This document shows, in pieces, positions 12,238 through 25,500 of a DNA stretch of 64,000 bases. The number at the start of each line of letters is the position of its first letter. Positions within the stretch are counted from its first letter, which is position 1. Origin of the DNA: Hydractinia symbiolongicarpus (lineage: Eukaryota; Cnidaria; Hydrozoa; Anthoathecata; Hydractiniidae). The DNA is taken from NCBI RefSeq assembly GCF_029227915.1, contig NC_079880.1, positions 11,745,501 to 11,809,500 of the forward strand, in the 5' to 3' direction. The notes below the pieces were generated by a model. That model had not been told where the DNA came from. It searched no databases and worked only from the letters and a program-made list of their open reading frames with translations. A program made the position numbers and the translations under genes.

Positions 12238-15072
12238 AGTTTTTTTGACAATAACTCTGGAAATTAACGTGAAAGAAAATCTACTTCCGATCATACAAGT
12301 AAGAACATCTGTGAAATCCGGAAGAAGAGGGAAACTCACCGGTAAAAGCTTTTGTTACGAAAAAAATAGGTTCTTTACTTTATAGCCAAATTTGCTATTT
12401 TCTACCCTGTTCTCGCAGTCATCCTCAATTACAAAAATATCTGGAGATAAATATTTCTAGTTTTAGGGTACAGTCTTAATCTTTTTTATTTTAAATAGTG
12501 CTTGCTTTGTTTGTTTTTTCAATATTAATATTTCCAATATTAAGTTTCCAGCAAAAATAACCATGTTGGCAAGATTTAGTCCAATTTTTATTATCACGCG
12601 CCTGCATTTTCTATATCAAATGCAGTAATTCTATCATTTTCTATGCTTCAAAAGGATAATGAATAGATAAAATTTTCAGACATTATTTATACGGGGTAGT
12701 GATGAAAAATAATATGTTTTCACTATAAACCTCCTTGTTTTTGTAGTTCTTATACATGAATTAGACGTTAGCCTGTGTAAGAACCATGGAAATTTAACTG
12801 TGGTAAATCTTTCTAGTATTAATATTTCATGCACCTTTTAAATACTTTCGTAGAACAACTTGATGATTATAGACAGTCGGCAACTGGTGTAAAATCCACA
12901 ACAAACATCTCTATAGTAACAACGGTCTGTCGGCTAAAAGCTTGTCATACTAACCACGTATAAAATTTTCAAGTTAAAATAGTAAATGTGATATACTTTC
13001 GACTTTGCTGCGACAGATAAATTCCCGTGATTTTGACGTCCGACGATTAGTTAAATTATGTAGCATCTGCTCTTTCAGATGAAAATATTTCGTGCATTCT
13101 AAACATATGATCAGCCCATGTGACAACAAATACGTATATCAAAATAAACTGGACGAATTTGCCTGCTGCACATACTTCTAACATCGATATTTCGCACACG
13201 TGTTATGGAATAAGCCTTTTCATGAGCAACCGTGGTGGCGATAAAACAAAACATAAACAAGATTAATTTAGATAAAGTTTAGGACGCCAAGTTGTTTAAT
13301 GGCTGTTCTGACATTAGTTATCAACAAATGTTTTTTTTTTTTTAATTCGACAATGATGGCTAGGCCTATTCGGTAAACTGTATATGATAGATATCCCGCT
13401 GGCTAGGATAAAAAGCGCTTATAGAAAAGTGTAGAAAAAATTTAAAGGAATAGTAATAATTAAGGCTAGCCAGCTATCTGACTTTAGGATGCTCTCTCAA
13501 AGTCTTCGTTCGTAGCCAAAATCTTAAATTTAGTATGTTTAAGATTTATGTATGACTAGGAAACAATATATTTATATTAGCATATAGAAAACAAATATTA
13601 CAAAAAAAAAAGATTTAAGAAAAAAAAGGTCATAAGGTGATCTACAAACCTTAAACTTAACGCCAATGCACCACTTACAAACCAGAATAGCCTTCTGCAA
13701 AGTTTTCATATCCGGCCTGTAAAAGTTTAACCTGTAGAATTAACAATGCCGTGAAAAATGCAATGATTTTGATTGGTTTATACGCACGTTTAAAACTGGT
13801 TATTGCTTAATTAAGTCGAGTCAAAATTTCAAAAGTCCGTTTGTCACGCTTTTTTAAAATGTTCAATTATTATATTTTAACAGATTACATTTCAAGGTGC
13901 ATGCTTATAAATATGTACTAAAAATGCTAGCGGTGTCCAATTACAATTTTTTTGTTCATTTATATTATTTTCATGAGAGATCTGAAGATAATTGTTTTCC
14001 TGAACTTAACAGTAACATTTTTAATTTTCTTGTAAGCGATTTTTGATCTAGAATAAGCCCCAATTGGAGAAGAATCAAGCAATATCGCTAACGCTAAAAT
14101 CCTTTTAAATAGCAGGGTTGATATTTGAATTATGAACTACGTTGTGCGTCATTGTGTATTACACAGAGTACCAATCCTGTTATTTTTCCTTATTTTCTAC
14201 TATTTTGTATTAACATCAATAGAAAAACATAGCTATCTTATCAATAAAAAAAAACAATTAAGAAAAAAAGGTCAGCAAAATTATTGGTATCTCGAACGAA
14301 TTTAGTTAGTCACTGTAATATCGACTAAATCTTGCCAACATGGCTATATTTTATTTTGCTAGAAGTATTAAAGAAAAGCAAAGCAAAGGACTATTTGTAA
14401 TAACAAATGGATCACAATATCGTACCGTGGACACTGCGCTAAAATTTAGTCACTCACTAACTTCCATTTAAGATAGCATCTATTCAGTCCGCGCGGTAGC
14501 TCAAAAGAAGAAATAAAAAATTTATTTACTCGGGAAACTTGAAAATAAGTTGTTCAGACGAAAAAATCACGTGGCAAGTTTCAATTAAAAAAGAGAAGAA
14601 GCCAAGTATTTGTGAAAACCAGGTCATTAGTATATAGGACGCAATGGTATTCATCGATAGCAATGAGTTGAACATTCTTGTAATGATTCTGTAGTCATGG
14701 TATTGAAGAAAATTCACTGCTGACAGCAGCTGTCAGTGCACCATATGTGAACAAGCTACGAACTTAATTATCACTGTTCGGCTTCCTTTAGTTACCACAA
14801 TAGTAAAAACGATTTCAAATTAAAAAAAAAACGAATTTTTTATTTAACCAATAATTTCTACATTTGTGACATAATATCGTAAGCCAGAAACAGAGATTGC
14901 TAAAACAAAGAACGAATATCGAACTAATAATATTTTTTGAAATAGATTTTCTACATCGAATACCAGTTGCTCATCTTTAATATATAGCATTTCCTATTTT
15001 CTATTTCGTGTATTCGTAGCATGGCTATTAAATTGCGCAGAAACGGACATAGGGTTTTATTACCGCACTCGC

Positions 15073-15165
15073 CAGTAGTCCATGGGAAATTCCACGAGTT
15101 TGTACGTCCTTTGTGTCAGATTTTGCTATTTTCTATTTCGTGTCTGTAGCACGACTACAAATTCA
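15073..15165. mobile_element. Degraded Helitron-like end
   Basis: CAGTAGTCCATGGGAAATTC and the following bases match the hairpin end of the copy at 7952 with several substitutions. The adjacent segment TTTCGTGTCTGTAGCACGAC recurs in altered form at 35229-35255. Boundaries are approximate. Confidence 0.35.
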
Positions 15166-15726
15166 CTAGTCAATGGGTATAACTAATATAGAGATGCATT
15201 TTTTTACATATCTAGAATAAAGTAAACTTACAATAGTGTGCACAATAATTTGACCGGAGGTAAAAAATGTTCCATCGAAAGTAGTGTCGCTTTTTCAGCA
15301 TTATTAGACAGATACAAAATTCTTTACTATCCAAAACCTTGAATGTATTAAATTACTATTGAGGTCAATACCTTTTTTCGTATTTTCTAATTCTCACAGT
15401 CTGGATTACTTACAATGCTTTTTATTTAGTCGCAGTTTAATTGATAGTGTTTTCAATTCCAAAAAAAAATGAACAAAGTAGTGTTGCTCTATGCTACCCT
15501 GGATAACCCTGTTTTACAATACTTTTTAGTGTCTAGTCATTATCATTAGGTTTGGGATTTTTTGAGAATTCTGCAAAAAATTCATCCTTGTCCATTGCAA
15601 GAGAAGCTTTCTGAAACTGACCAATTAACTTGAATTCAATGTTTATTTTGCACAATCTGTCAAAGTTAATTACCCTGGTTTCCACTCGCTCAAAGGTTAA
15701 ATTACTGAGTGCAGCATTACATAAGC

Positions 15727-16588
15727 ATGAAATTTTATCGACTAATCAAAATCATCCACGTTCTTAGATACAGACGTTTTAAAAAATGTATTTTATTCGT
15801 ATGAATAACACATGCATACGTGGTTAGGAAGAAAGGAGCATCGAAGATGGAGAATAAAAATCTATGGACGGTGTTTTTCAGAAATACGGTAATGTTGTTT
15901 CCTTGCACAAAATTAAAACTTTTTGTTGTAGACACTTTAGTGTTAACAATATCACAAACTTATTGCTAAGTCTATTTGTTATGCTACCTGTTCTAATCCA
16001 TTTTGTTTTATTTTTTAGGTTACCTTTGTTGCAGCTTTAGTGATTTTTAGACTCCTTGCTGAAACCTACGGTACATTTTTTTATGTAAATTTCTACATTT
16101 TATTTTATTTTACAATCTTCAGTATTTTCTTTGCATGAAGGTATCAATAATCAGTAAAAATATTCATTTTGTTAACAAAGATCAAAGTTGCCAATTTATT
16201 CCTATAATATTCAATAATATTCAATACTATTAATTGCAAGTCTAAGAGGATCGACAAAACAGTTCTATTCGAAACTTTATGTGTCATGATGATTTTTGTC
16301 TTCATTACAGCTTGTCCCATCACTCGATCAAACATTTCCAATCATGCCGTCGACAATCATAAACCATCCAAGCCAAGCATGGAAGATTTATTGAAAAATC
16401 TTCCATACGCATATAAAGATGGGAGAGTGATAAAAAGACGTCAAAGGTGTTTGAAGAGAAAGAATCTTCTACGAAGAAAAGATAAGGGTAGATCCTACTT
16501 CATTTTATTATTATATCAAAGCTGCAAAACATTGAAGCGATTTGATCAAAATTTCAAAGTGGCTCTGCATAATTCAGAGACTTATTAA
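15727..16588 (+). CDS. Small basic secreted or type II membrane protein, three exons
   Basis: Exons 15727..15798, 16019..16070 and 16311..16588 join in frame to give about 133 residues. Donors are TTC|GTATGA and TACG|GTACAT; acceptors are a T-rich TTTTAG and CATTACAG. The first 21 residues are basic (MKFYRLIKIIHVL, then RYRRFKK). The exon 1/2 junction builds a hydrophobic segment (CILFVTFVAALVIFRLL) ending AETYA, then CPITRS. This fits a signal peptide with a long basic n-region or a signal anchor. The rest is short and Lys/Arg-rich (GRVIKRRQRCLKRKN) with only two cysteines after the membrane segment. An alternative last exon is possible: donor G|GTAGAT at about 16490 to an acceptor at about 16740, giving a short ...SRKKKISAL end. 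No family recognised; several dibasic sites leave a peptide precursor possible. Confidence 0.5.
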
Positions 16589-16896
16589 GCAAGTCCGATA
16601 TGTTCTTATTATATCAGTATGCATGCTATAGAAAAGTAAAAATCAATTGTTATATTTAGGAAAACCAAAACTTAGCAGACGGTATTTCAAAAATAGAAGA
16701 ATTGATCTGTAGGCTTTAATATTCAAAAATTCGAAACAGCTTCAAGAAAGAAAAAAATATCAGCGTTATAATATGAACGTGGCGATTGGATTCGTGGTGT
16801 TGGTAGAACGATTGCCAAATGAGGATAACATAACAGATACAAATTTGAAAGAGCAGAATTATTTATAACTTCTTCCATCATTTATTTCATTAATCT

Positions 16897-16902
16897 AATA
16901 AA
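16897..16902 (+). terminator. Candidate poly(A) signal for the 15727-16588 gene
   Basis: AATAAA on the plus strand about 310 bases after the stop codon, in a run of very AT-rich sequence. Confidence 0.35.
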
Positions 16903-18820
16903 ATATTAAATGTATTTACAAATATTTTTTTTGGAAAATAATTAAAAATATTAGTTGTGTAAATTTTGTCAGTAAGTTAGAAATGTTTTCCAATTTTATA
17001 TTAATCGAATGTCCCCGGTGTTAATTTCTCTTGACTTTTCAAAGACTTTGCTTGCATTTAACAATTTATCGAGACATGAAGGTGCTTTGCGTGTCCTTAC
17101 CAATACAGAACGCATCAGTCAGAATTGCAATTCAAATCCTCGATCATTTTTATTACTCGATTTTAACATTTTCAATCCACGATTTTTATTAGTTGGATGA
17201 CTGTGAAATGAATTTAAAGAGTGCCACGTCTTTCTTTTAAAGTCAGTGTTTTGGCTTTAATCATCCTTTGGATAGTGGTGAGCTAAAAAGGAAAAGATAA
17301 TCCTTAGTATTGCAAACAATATCTGCTTGCGTGCATGTGTGTGCGTGTTCGTAAAATCACTGTGGAATGAGCGCCAATATCGTTGCAACGGCATTAAAAT
17401 TTCGTTTATACAGATTTGTCGAGTCCTTACTTTTATTAGAGGCTTCTTTGTTTTCTTAGCTCGCGTACTCATTAAAGTGCGGGCCCTTAAAACATAAAAA
17501 AGAGAACTTGATCAATTTTCTGTGTTTGTTTTTGCATTGTACAGCTCCAAAGTATTGTTTATGTGTGTATGATAAAAATATTTGTAGTATTGTTTTCACT
17601 GTTTTAATAAACACAGCTTGCGACAGAGTTATTTTCTCAGTTTTAGTTCTATGTTATGCAGTCAGATTTTTTCGACAGTGAATAAAGAAAAAAAATACCC
17701 TGGTGTGAAATGAATGCTAAACCACTGTACTACCTCCGAATATGCTTGTTACGTACCTTTAGAAAACAAGAAAAATGTAACATTTTATCATGTTTTCAAT
17801 AATGCTAGTTGTTAACCCGTTGAAAAATCCACGGGATCACCGGTCCTCAAATTATTACGAAAGCTCTTAATGAGTACAAAGATGCAAGGGAACGTGCAAC
17901 GAAGGGAAACAAGAACAAGAAGAAATAGCTTTGTAGAACAATTATTTTAAAAAAAAAATTAAAGAAAATTTTTAAGAAAATGTTTCTTATTTTGGGCGGA
18001 TTAGTTAATTTGCCTCTAATTATTAACGCGGGTTGACCGTGCTCAAAAGTTTGTAATTTATTGCTTCTAATTATTTTCGCAGGGCTGTTAAAATAATTAT
18101 TTTTACCGGCGCGTTAATTAGAATAATTTCGGTACATGGCGTTGACTAATGTATGAAGTTATAAATTTACGCCTTAAGCTCTCGTAAGGTGACGAAACTG
18201 AAAAACCTATAGTTTTCTTCTCATTGATAACAATGGACACTATTCAGTTTATTTTACCACTTAATGATCCCTAGATTTTGTTATTTTTACCTTGCGCGCT
18301 TCTTGCACACGTTTTACGTTCAAATGCACAGTATTACGCCACAAGGGCGTACAATAAACCCAATATAGTATTTTGCTTTATTTTTAATCTTAATGATATA
18401 TATATTTTGAAAGATACTTTACTTTTCCCAACAGTAATAAACAAAAACGGAAATATATTCACTTTGGCGCCCTTTAATAGCTACCAAAAGCTTAAACCCA
18501 AGTTCAAAGTTTTAAAATCTATTATTAATTGATTAATTAATAATCAATATATAGCTATTTTAAAATTTTGCTTACATCATCAATTACCTACGAGACCAAA
18601 CATGAAAATGAGGATTTCATCTTTGTTAGTTTATGATGAGTGTCATATGTCAAATAACCTTTAAAAAGAGGCAGTAGTTTAGAAGTTACATGGCTAGGCT
18701 CTCCCTTCCCCAAATCTTTGACTGGGTCCCTTAAACCTGAATAGAGTTAAATATATGTCAAAAAAGACTAAGGTAGACAAATAGTCAGTGTGTACAATAT
18801 TTTTGTCAAAAGAATGAACT
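16903..18820. other. Intergenic stretch between convergent genes
   Basis: No gene supported. Frames at 17009-17200, 17257-17472 and 18278-18532 lack domains or splice support. It contains a Helitron-like end at 17805-17850. Probably holds the 3' flanks of both neighbours. Confidence 0.5.
17805..17850 (-). mobile_element. Helitron-like 3' end remnant
   Basis: On the minus strand: CCCGTGGATTTTTCAACGGG hairpin, then TTAACAACTAG, matching the 7952 copy (GGGCTAACGACTAG). The flanking base is C rather than the expected T and no 5' end is visible, so this is a remnant. Confidence 0.5.
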
Positions 18821-18826
18821 TTTATT
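18821..18826 (-). terminator. Candidate poly(A) signal for the EGF-module gene
   Basis: AATAAA on the minus strand about 350 bases beyond the stop codon at 19177. Confidence 0.35.
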
Positions 18827-19176
18827 CACAATGTCACTGTAAAAACGACAACGGTGTAAAAAATTGATACATGTGTCATAGCTAATATTTACACATGGTC
18901 TAAATCTGTTCCTGAATATTTTGCGTGTTCTATGCTAAGATTCTTACGCTCATTTTTCTATGCATCTATATTCCAATATTCTTGTTTAGTATTCTATTGC
19001 ATTTAGTAGTGTACTCTCTTAAAATTGTTCTTTGATCGCGTTCGGGCGATCTGTTCATTTTTGTAAATCCCTTACAAAGACACTTGGAGTTGCAAATATC
19101 GAATAACCAAGCCATATAGCATTATATTCCGTTAGTATGAATTTCTAAGTCTTTCAGAAATTATGCCGATAGTGAG

Positions 19177-19583
19177 TTAAATAATTTTTAAATCAGGCAA
19201 AGGATCTTCCGAATACCCTGGAGGTCCAATTGGACTATGAACGTTGGACCTTCCACCAGAGGAGGAAGGTGGTCCACTGTTTGTGTCTTCTTCATTGTCT
19301 GGCTCAAACCCTGGAGGACCTTTAGGAAGAGACTCTTCCTTAGGAGCGGCTGTAGATTTAGGTGAGCTAGTCGAATGTACTGATGTTGTTGTTGTTTTCT
19401 TTTTAGTGACTGTTGCAAAAGTTGTTGCAATCGTCGTTTTTAGCTTCGGTGGGATTGGTTTCGGAGTTGTGTTAGTTATATGTTTATTTGGTCGTTTTGT
19501 CTGTTTGTGTGATGCTGTAGGCACTTCAATCTCATCGTCAGTGTCTTCATCGTATTCGTAGTCTTCTGTATTCATCGGAACAG
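19177..19583 (-). CDS. EGF-module gene, exon 20: acidic/Thr-rich C-terminus
   Basis: Opens with an acidic tyrosine cluster ([14 protein letters not shown]), then a Thr/Lys/Pro-rich stretch likely O-glycosylated, then two related GPPGF/GPPGY motifs, ending DLKII and stop. There is no membrane or GPI-type hydrophobic tail, which supports secretion. Confidence 0.85.
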
Positions 19584-22500
19584 CTAAATAGGTCAGAAAA
19601 ATGTCTAGTACGTCGATGATAGCGAGATACTTCGTGTTATAAAAGATAAAAAACTATTATGCTAATCGGTTTAAGTAATAGTGTCAAGCATTTTATTTAA
19701 GCAATACATTTTGCAAAGTGTAACAACACTTAAGTTTAGCAGATTAATCACGTGATGGACTATATTCATTGTTCATTCTCTTTCTTTTTTTAGTTCACAA
19801 AAGGAGAATTATATTGCCGTAGAAACTTTAATATGTGTGCATATGTGTTAGCATATGTGTTAGCAATCAGCCGCCACCGTTTGCACATACAAAAATTAGC
19901 GGACAATTGTAGCAACAAATAAAAAAATTGATTGATCTTGTATTGTTTCAGAATCAGTCAAGCTGAAAATATTGTCTTTATGTCACTTGAAATGTGACAA
20001 GTGATGTAAGCTACTTACGGACACACTGGTTATGCAGTTTAGTATATCCAGGATTGCATACACACTGACCATCGACGCATGTTGACCATTCAACACATAT
20101 CATATCACACATATCTAAAGAAACGGCATGAAGTAACAAAATTTATATTTAATACGAAAAAAGCGCTACTGGAAGATTTCCGTTCCATGCTAAAACGCCA
20201 TGTGTTTACATATGCTTGAAAAGTAGTACAAACACTCGGGAAGTGTAGTAATTTCACTCCGTAGGGTGAAATTTTTATAGACCTGGAATAGAAATATACC
20301 CACAAGATGCAAATACCATACACTATGTACAGCATCACATCACTGATTTTTCTTTTAAAAAATAACAAACCTCGTTCGCAATTGTAACCATTTCCGATGA
20401 AGCCTTGCTCGCATTTGCAATGACCATTGACGCATTTAGCATGTTTGTGGCAGTTACCACATCTGTCAACTATAAATGAGTATAACCAAATTCAAAGTAA
20501 AATTAAATTATTCGATAACACATATATTATGAGTAGACGTTGATTACAATGTTTTAAATTTTTCTTTCTATTAACCTACTGCAATGTGGATTGTAAAAGC
20601 TCAATAGTCATTGGAAACAATAAAGAAATATAAAAATATCTTACCATCACAGTGAGGTCCAGTATACCTAACTGGACAAATACAGTCGTAAGATCCTCTG
20701 TTAGCCACGCACACTCCATCGTGACGACACGGATTCGGCGTGCATGCACCTAAATCATCGTAGAATAAAATAATGACATCAACCAAATAAAGATTTCTTT
20801 GCAAACTAAAGAAAATGAAGATTCTTCACATCGGAGAACTTTGCCTCTATTAAGAGATTGTTTTCCAGTATAAAAATTATTTTATTTTCGCAATTTCCAT
20901 ATGATATTTCTCAAAAATGCCAAAAAATAAAAAAGTCACATATTTTTTGTCGTCATTCCGAATGAAAAAAAGATTGAGTAATACATAAGTAATACGAACC
21001 CGATTATAAGCACGAAAATATAAACCAAAAAACAAAATTAACTTACCTCCACTACCGCCGCCACCACCGCCTCCACCAGCGCCTCCGCCACCACCAGGAA
21101 CAGCATTGACACTACTTCCTTCTTTTACACAAAGAGGTGGTATCGTACCTGGAGGACAGTCACAACCTAGAAATTTCCCGTACTTTTCTTTGCATATACC
21201 ACCATTTAAGCAGGGACCTGGATTGCACACTGAAATGATAAAGGATATATGTAAACAGCTATGATTACTGGCCATTATTTTTATAACGAAAGAAAAAAAA
21301 CACATACAGCAAAAATAATTTCTTTTGCATGTGTTGCTTTTTTATGTATGTGTGAAGTGATTTTATTTTCTCACAACAGTACTGTAAAACTTCACAATCA
21401 GTTCTGAACATTATCTTCAATTTTTTATAGAGCAAAACAAATGTTCTTTTGAGAAATGCAGGAGAAATTGTTTAAGAGCCTAAAAATTTTAAATGAAATA
21501 ACGCTCAAAAAAACTAATGTATCCATATCTAGTACAAAATTGTATATGCCAATCCTTTAACAAGTCGAAACAACATTATAAAAACCCTGACTTATAAAGT
21601 GATTCTAAAATGTAATAATACTGCTGTTTGATGCTTTAAGGTTTTCAAGATTTAGTGCTTTCTTCCAGCGCAGCGACTTGTCAAAAAAATGCAAATATAC
21701 TTAAATGAGAGTATACTAAAAATTCCCAGTAGACACAACAATGTTGTAACGACTCCGCTCTGTGACTTTGCGCTAACAAGATGTATTTGGAAATCACGAC
21801 AAAATTGTTTTACAACGTTATAACAACATTGCGAAAAATAATATTACTTCTTTAATGCTACGGCTGGAAGAGTTTTATCGGAAAAATGCTTCTTTAGGTG
21901 ATGATTTTTATTAGTAAATTTCATAACCAAAGTATAATGTTGCAACAACGTCAGATATTGGTCGAACGTCAGATATTGGTCGAAATGTTATGCTGCAACC
22001 CACTTAAAACAACGTTACAGCAACCTTATTCTAACTTGATGTCGCTACTTAACAGCAACATCAAAGCAACGTTATATTCTTACAAAATTTAAATTTAAAA
22101 GTAAAGATGATAAGATTTTGCATCTCTTCTGAAAGCACCCATTAATGATAAAATATTATCGCAATGCAGAAGATACCTACCTAATCTATATTGACAAGCT
22201 TTTCCAGTGACACCAGGTGGACATATGCATTTGTATTCTGTAGAAGTGATGTCAATACACGTACCGCCATTTGAACAAGGATTGACAGCACAAGGTGATA
22301 TTGCTTCTGGTTCTGAAACAGCAATTTTGTAAAAGAAATGTAAATTGATAGAATTACTTCTCCTAAAGCTGGATACTACGTTTTACTTAGAAATCAACAG
22401 TTAAAAAACATTTTCAAGCTGGAATGAATGCAGTAAAAGTTGTATTCTCTGATCAAAATACTATATAATATTGTAATTCTTTACCAATAACAAGCTCATT

Positions 22501-25500
22501 GAAGCTCGATGTATCCTAATATTTCTGCTTTAAAGGAGAAAAACCTAAAAATCTAACTACCTATTCGTTTGCACAACCCATTTCTCATATCTACTGTGTA
22601 TCCTTGTGGACAAATGCATGTTCCTTCTTGCGAACAAGTCAGGCTTGGAATACCTTTGATATTCTTTTCTGGACAACCACACTCTATGAAACATTATCAC
22701 TGTGTTTAAAATGTGTTAAAGAAAAAAGAAATTTGTATTTTACTACTGTACTTGGCAATTAGTTAATTATACTGTCTTAAACTTATTCGGTCCGCAGATG
22801 TGTGGGGTGGAGGCTATAAAAGCGTTTATTTTTTAGATATATTAGGTGATGGGGCTTGTTACTGAAAAGATTAAAACGTCTTTCTAAGACTTTAAAGCAA
22901 TCCTGCAATTAATTTAACTTGCGTTTCACCTTTGATAAGGTATATAAGGACAATTTTACCTTTACAAAATGGTCCTTGCCATTTCCCAACACAAGAACAT
23001 GATGCAGTACCATTGTGTGACGTGCATGTGCCACGGTGCTGACATGGATTGGGATTACACCCGTCTTTCTCTGTTAAATAAATTTTGAAAAAAAGAAAAG
23101 TTTATTCCGCTGAACACTTGCAAAAAAGTCTACCTTATCTCAAAAAACTGATAAAATTTCCGTCAATAATTTTCACTCACTTCTCTAACAAATAAATTTT
23201 TTTCCAAGCACGTTCCAATGGCTACTAAAAGGCATTTTTGCGTTTCCAGATAAAAACCTTAGCTATTGTCAAAGAGAAAACATCTGAACTAAAAAAGTAT
23301 GAACTGGAAAGATTCAAAAATTGTTATCTGATATACCGACAAGCACAAACAAAATAGCTGTGCCCGGAATGTGCACCACAAGCGATATTGTGGATCCTTC
23401 ATTAGGTGCAACGACTAGTAATGACGAAAAAGTTCCCTGATGAATTATTCGTTGATTATACTCAACTTTTCATCTGGTTGAAAATAACTTCATGCAAATT
23501 TGCTTTTCTTACAACGGTAATAATTTTCAAGGTTTTGGCATAATCACTATATAAAAAAGTTAACATGTAATTTTATACCTTGACATAGATGTCCCCTAAA
23601 ACCGTATTCACAGTTACAATGAAACGTTGAATCTCCACGAACGACACATTCTCCATTTTGACATGGATCTGGATCACAAGGGTTTTTCTCTAAATCAGAA
23701 ACACAGGCTGGATTATGTAATATTTGTGTACCATACTTACACCCCTCTACATGAGGTCTTTTTCTTGATTATCAAGTTTAGACCTTAAAAACAGACATGT
23801 ATTCCTCATAGGAATTCAGATTTTTTTTGTATTTGTCATCTAATATCATCAGAAGTCATTACGCTCACAAAAAAGTCAATCTTACCTTTGCAGAGAGGTG
23901 GTACAAAGGGAGCAGGGCAAGAGCATTTAAACCCACACGCACTACCGCTGCAATAATCCGCTACCTCGCTACAAACTCCATTATTAAAGCAAGGATTCGG
24001 ATGACAGGGATTATCAACCTCTAAAACAAATACAAAAGTAGGTCAAGAGCTATAACCTGTGAAAAGCAGTGCTTTTGTGAGTTCTTCTTAGGTTCATTTA
24101 CACCTTTTAAGTACATAACGCTTAGATGAAAAAAACTTAGATCTATGGTCAAATGTCGATGAGATTGTTGCTATAAAAAGTTCACCTAACGATTACAGAG
24201 AATATGGAATAAAGTTTCCAGTGGTGTCAAAGATGCACCGTGTACAACGTAAAATTTGGAACGTTGATTATATTCTTTGAGAATAAACACCTTGTAAATA
24301 AACGTTGCAGCCTGATGGTTAAAGAATTCGTTTGTGTAACTTTGACTTACTTTTGCAGTTCTCTCCATTCCCTTCATAGCCTTCATCGCATACACAGTGA
24401 TCCACTTGACAGTGAGCATTTTTGTGGCAATTCTTACAAGCATGTTCTAGAATTAGTTGAGAGAGGAGTTTTATTAAAACTTAAAAAAATTCATCCCAGT
24501 CACATAATAAATAAACAAACCTATTCTGAAGGTAAACATTATATTTTTACAAATGAAGTGTGGGAGAGATCACTGGGCAAGACCATAACAATCTAATAAA
24601 ATTCATACATTAATTGATATTCCGAAATGCCAGCTGTTGTCAAAGTTACAGTCCTTCTTTTAGAACGATATTGCACTCTAGCTACTTGCGCAGACGAAGA
24701 TATTTAAAATGTTAAGCTGAATTTACTTACGTTCACAATTCATGCCATTATATGGTGGCTTGCAAATACAGTAATACTGCATTGGACCAAACGACCAATG
24801 AAATCCTGAATAAGCGTCAATGCATTTCCCTTCGTGCATGCACGGTTTTGTCAAGCACGGCCGGCTTTCTGAAAAGGAACAAAGTATTGTTTCCTCAGAA
24901 ACCATGGCAAATGTATATTTTTCAAAGTAATAAGAAGGTACTTTTTTCTTTCGTTAATCGTCGTTTTCATTTTTTACGCACGAAAAACATATCGCCCAGG
25001 AGGCCATAAAGATGAAAAATTTGTTCAATCATTGGGCTTAATGCAGGATGAAGGACTACAAAATCAGTATCAGCTTTAGTATTGATGAAGAAATAAATCA
25101 AGTAAAGATAACGCAATATCAACAATAACACACCTTCGCACATGCTTCCCGAAGTCCATGGTAAACAAACACATTTGAATTTGTCGCCATCTTCTATACA
25201 TGAGCCACCATTCATGCAAGGATTTGGCAGGCATACTCGATCTAAATATAAGACGTTGTTTTTTAACCGATATATCTTGGCTCCAAGGAAGTAACTAGTT
25301 TTTTTAAATAGGAAACATGCTAGATATACTTTTGGGGCAGTTTAACACCTGACATTAAAAAAACAAAAGTTCGTTATGTAGGTCTTTTTTTAGGTCTCAT
25401 TGGGATATGAGACCTAAAAAGTAATAACTTGAAACTTCCCAGCTTTTTTTCAAACCTTCATTACAGAAATAATTTTTTAAGCACTATGGAATTTCTGTAA

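Larger units (their letters stand above)
2376..15726. other. Gene-poor stretch, no supported gene
   Basis: About 13 kb of AT-rich sequence. Open frames are all under about 125 codons, without splice-supported continuation or a recognisable domain. Some 5' exons of the SAM-domain gene may lie here on the minus strand, but none could be picked out. Identifiable contents are listed separately: C-rich tracts, a perfect hairpin, a small TIR-type repeat, Helitron-like remnants, an alternating purine-pyrimidine run and a minisatellite. Confidence 0.6.

Noticed and set aside
11945-12339. Repetitive reading frames encoding DYKVRW-type repeats
   Set aside because: They are translations of the 18-bp minisatellite, with no start context, splice support or domain.
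16741-16868. Alternative last exons of the 15727 gene
   Set aside because: One acceptor near 16740 is in phase but has a weak pyrimidine tract; another at about 16765 gives a stop in the required frame. Kept only as a note.
17009-17200. Plus-strand frame of 63 codons after the small basic gene
   Set aside because: No domain, no splice connection, and it lies past a poly(A) signal.
24186-24596. Overlapping frames on both strands around EGF exon 10
   Set aside because: Shadows of the exon in other frames; only 24446..24351 keeps phase and the cysteine pattern.
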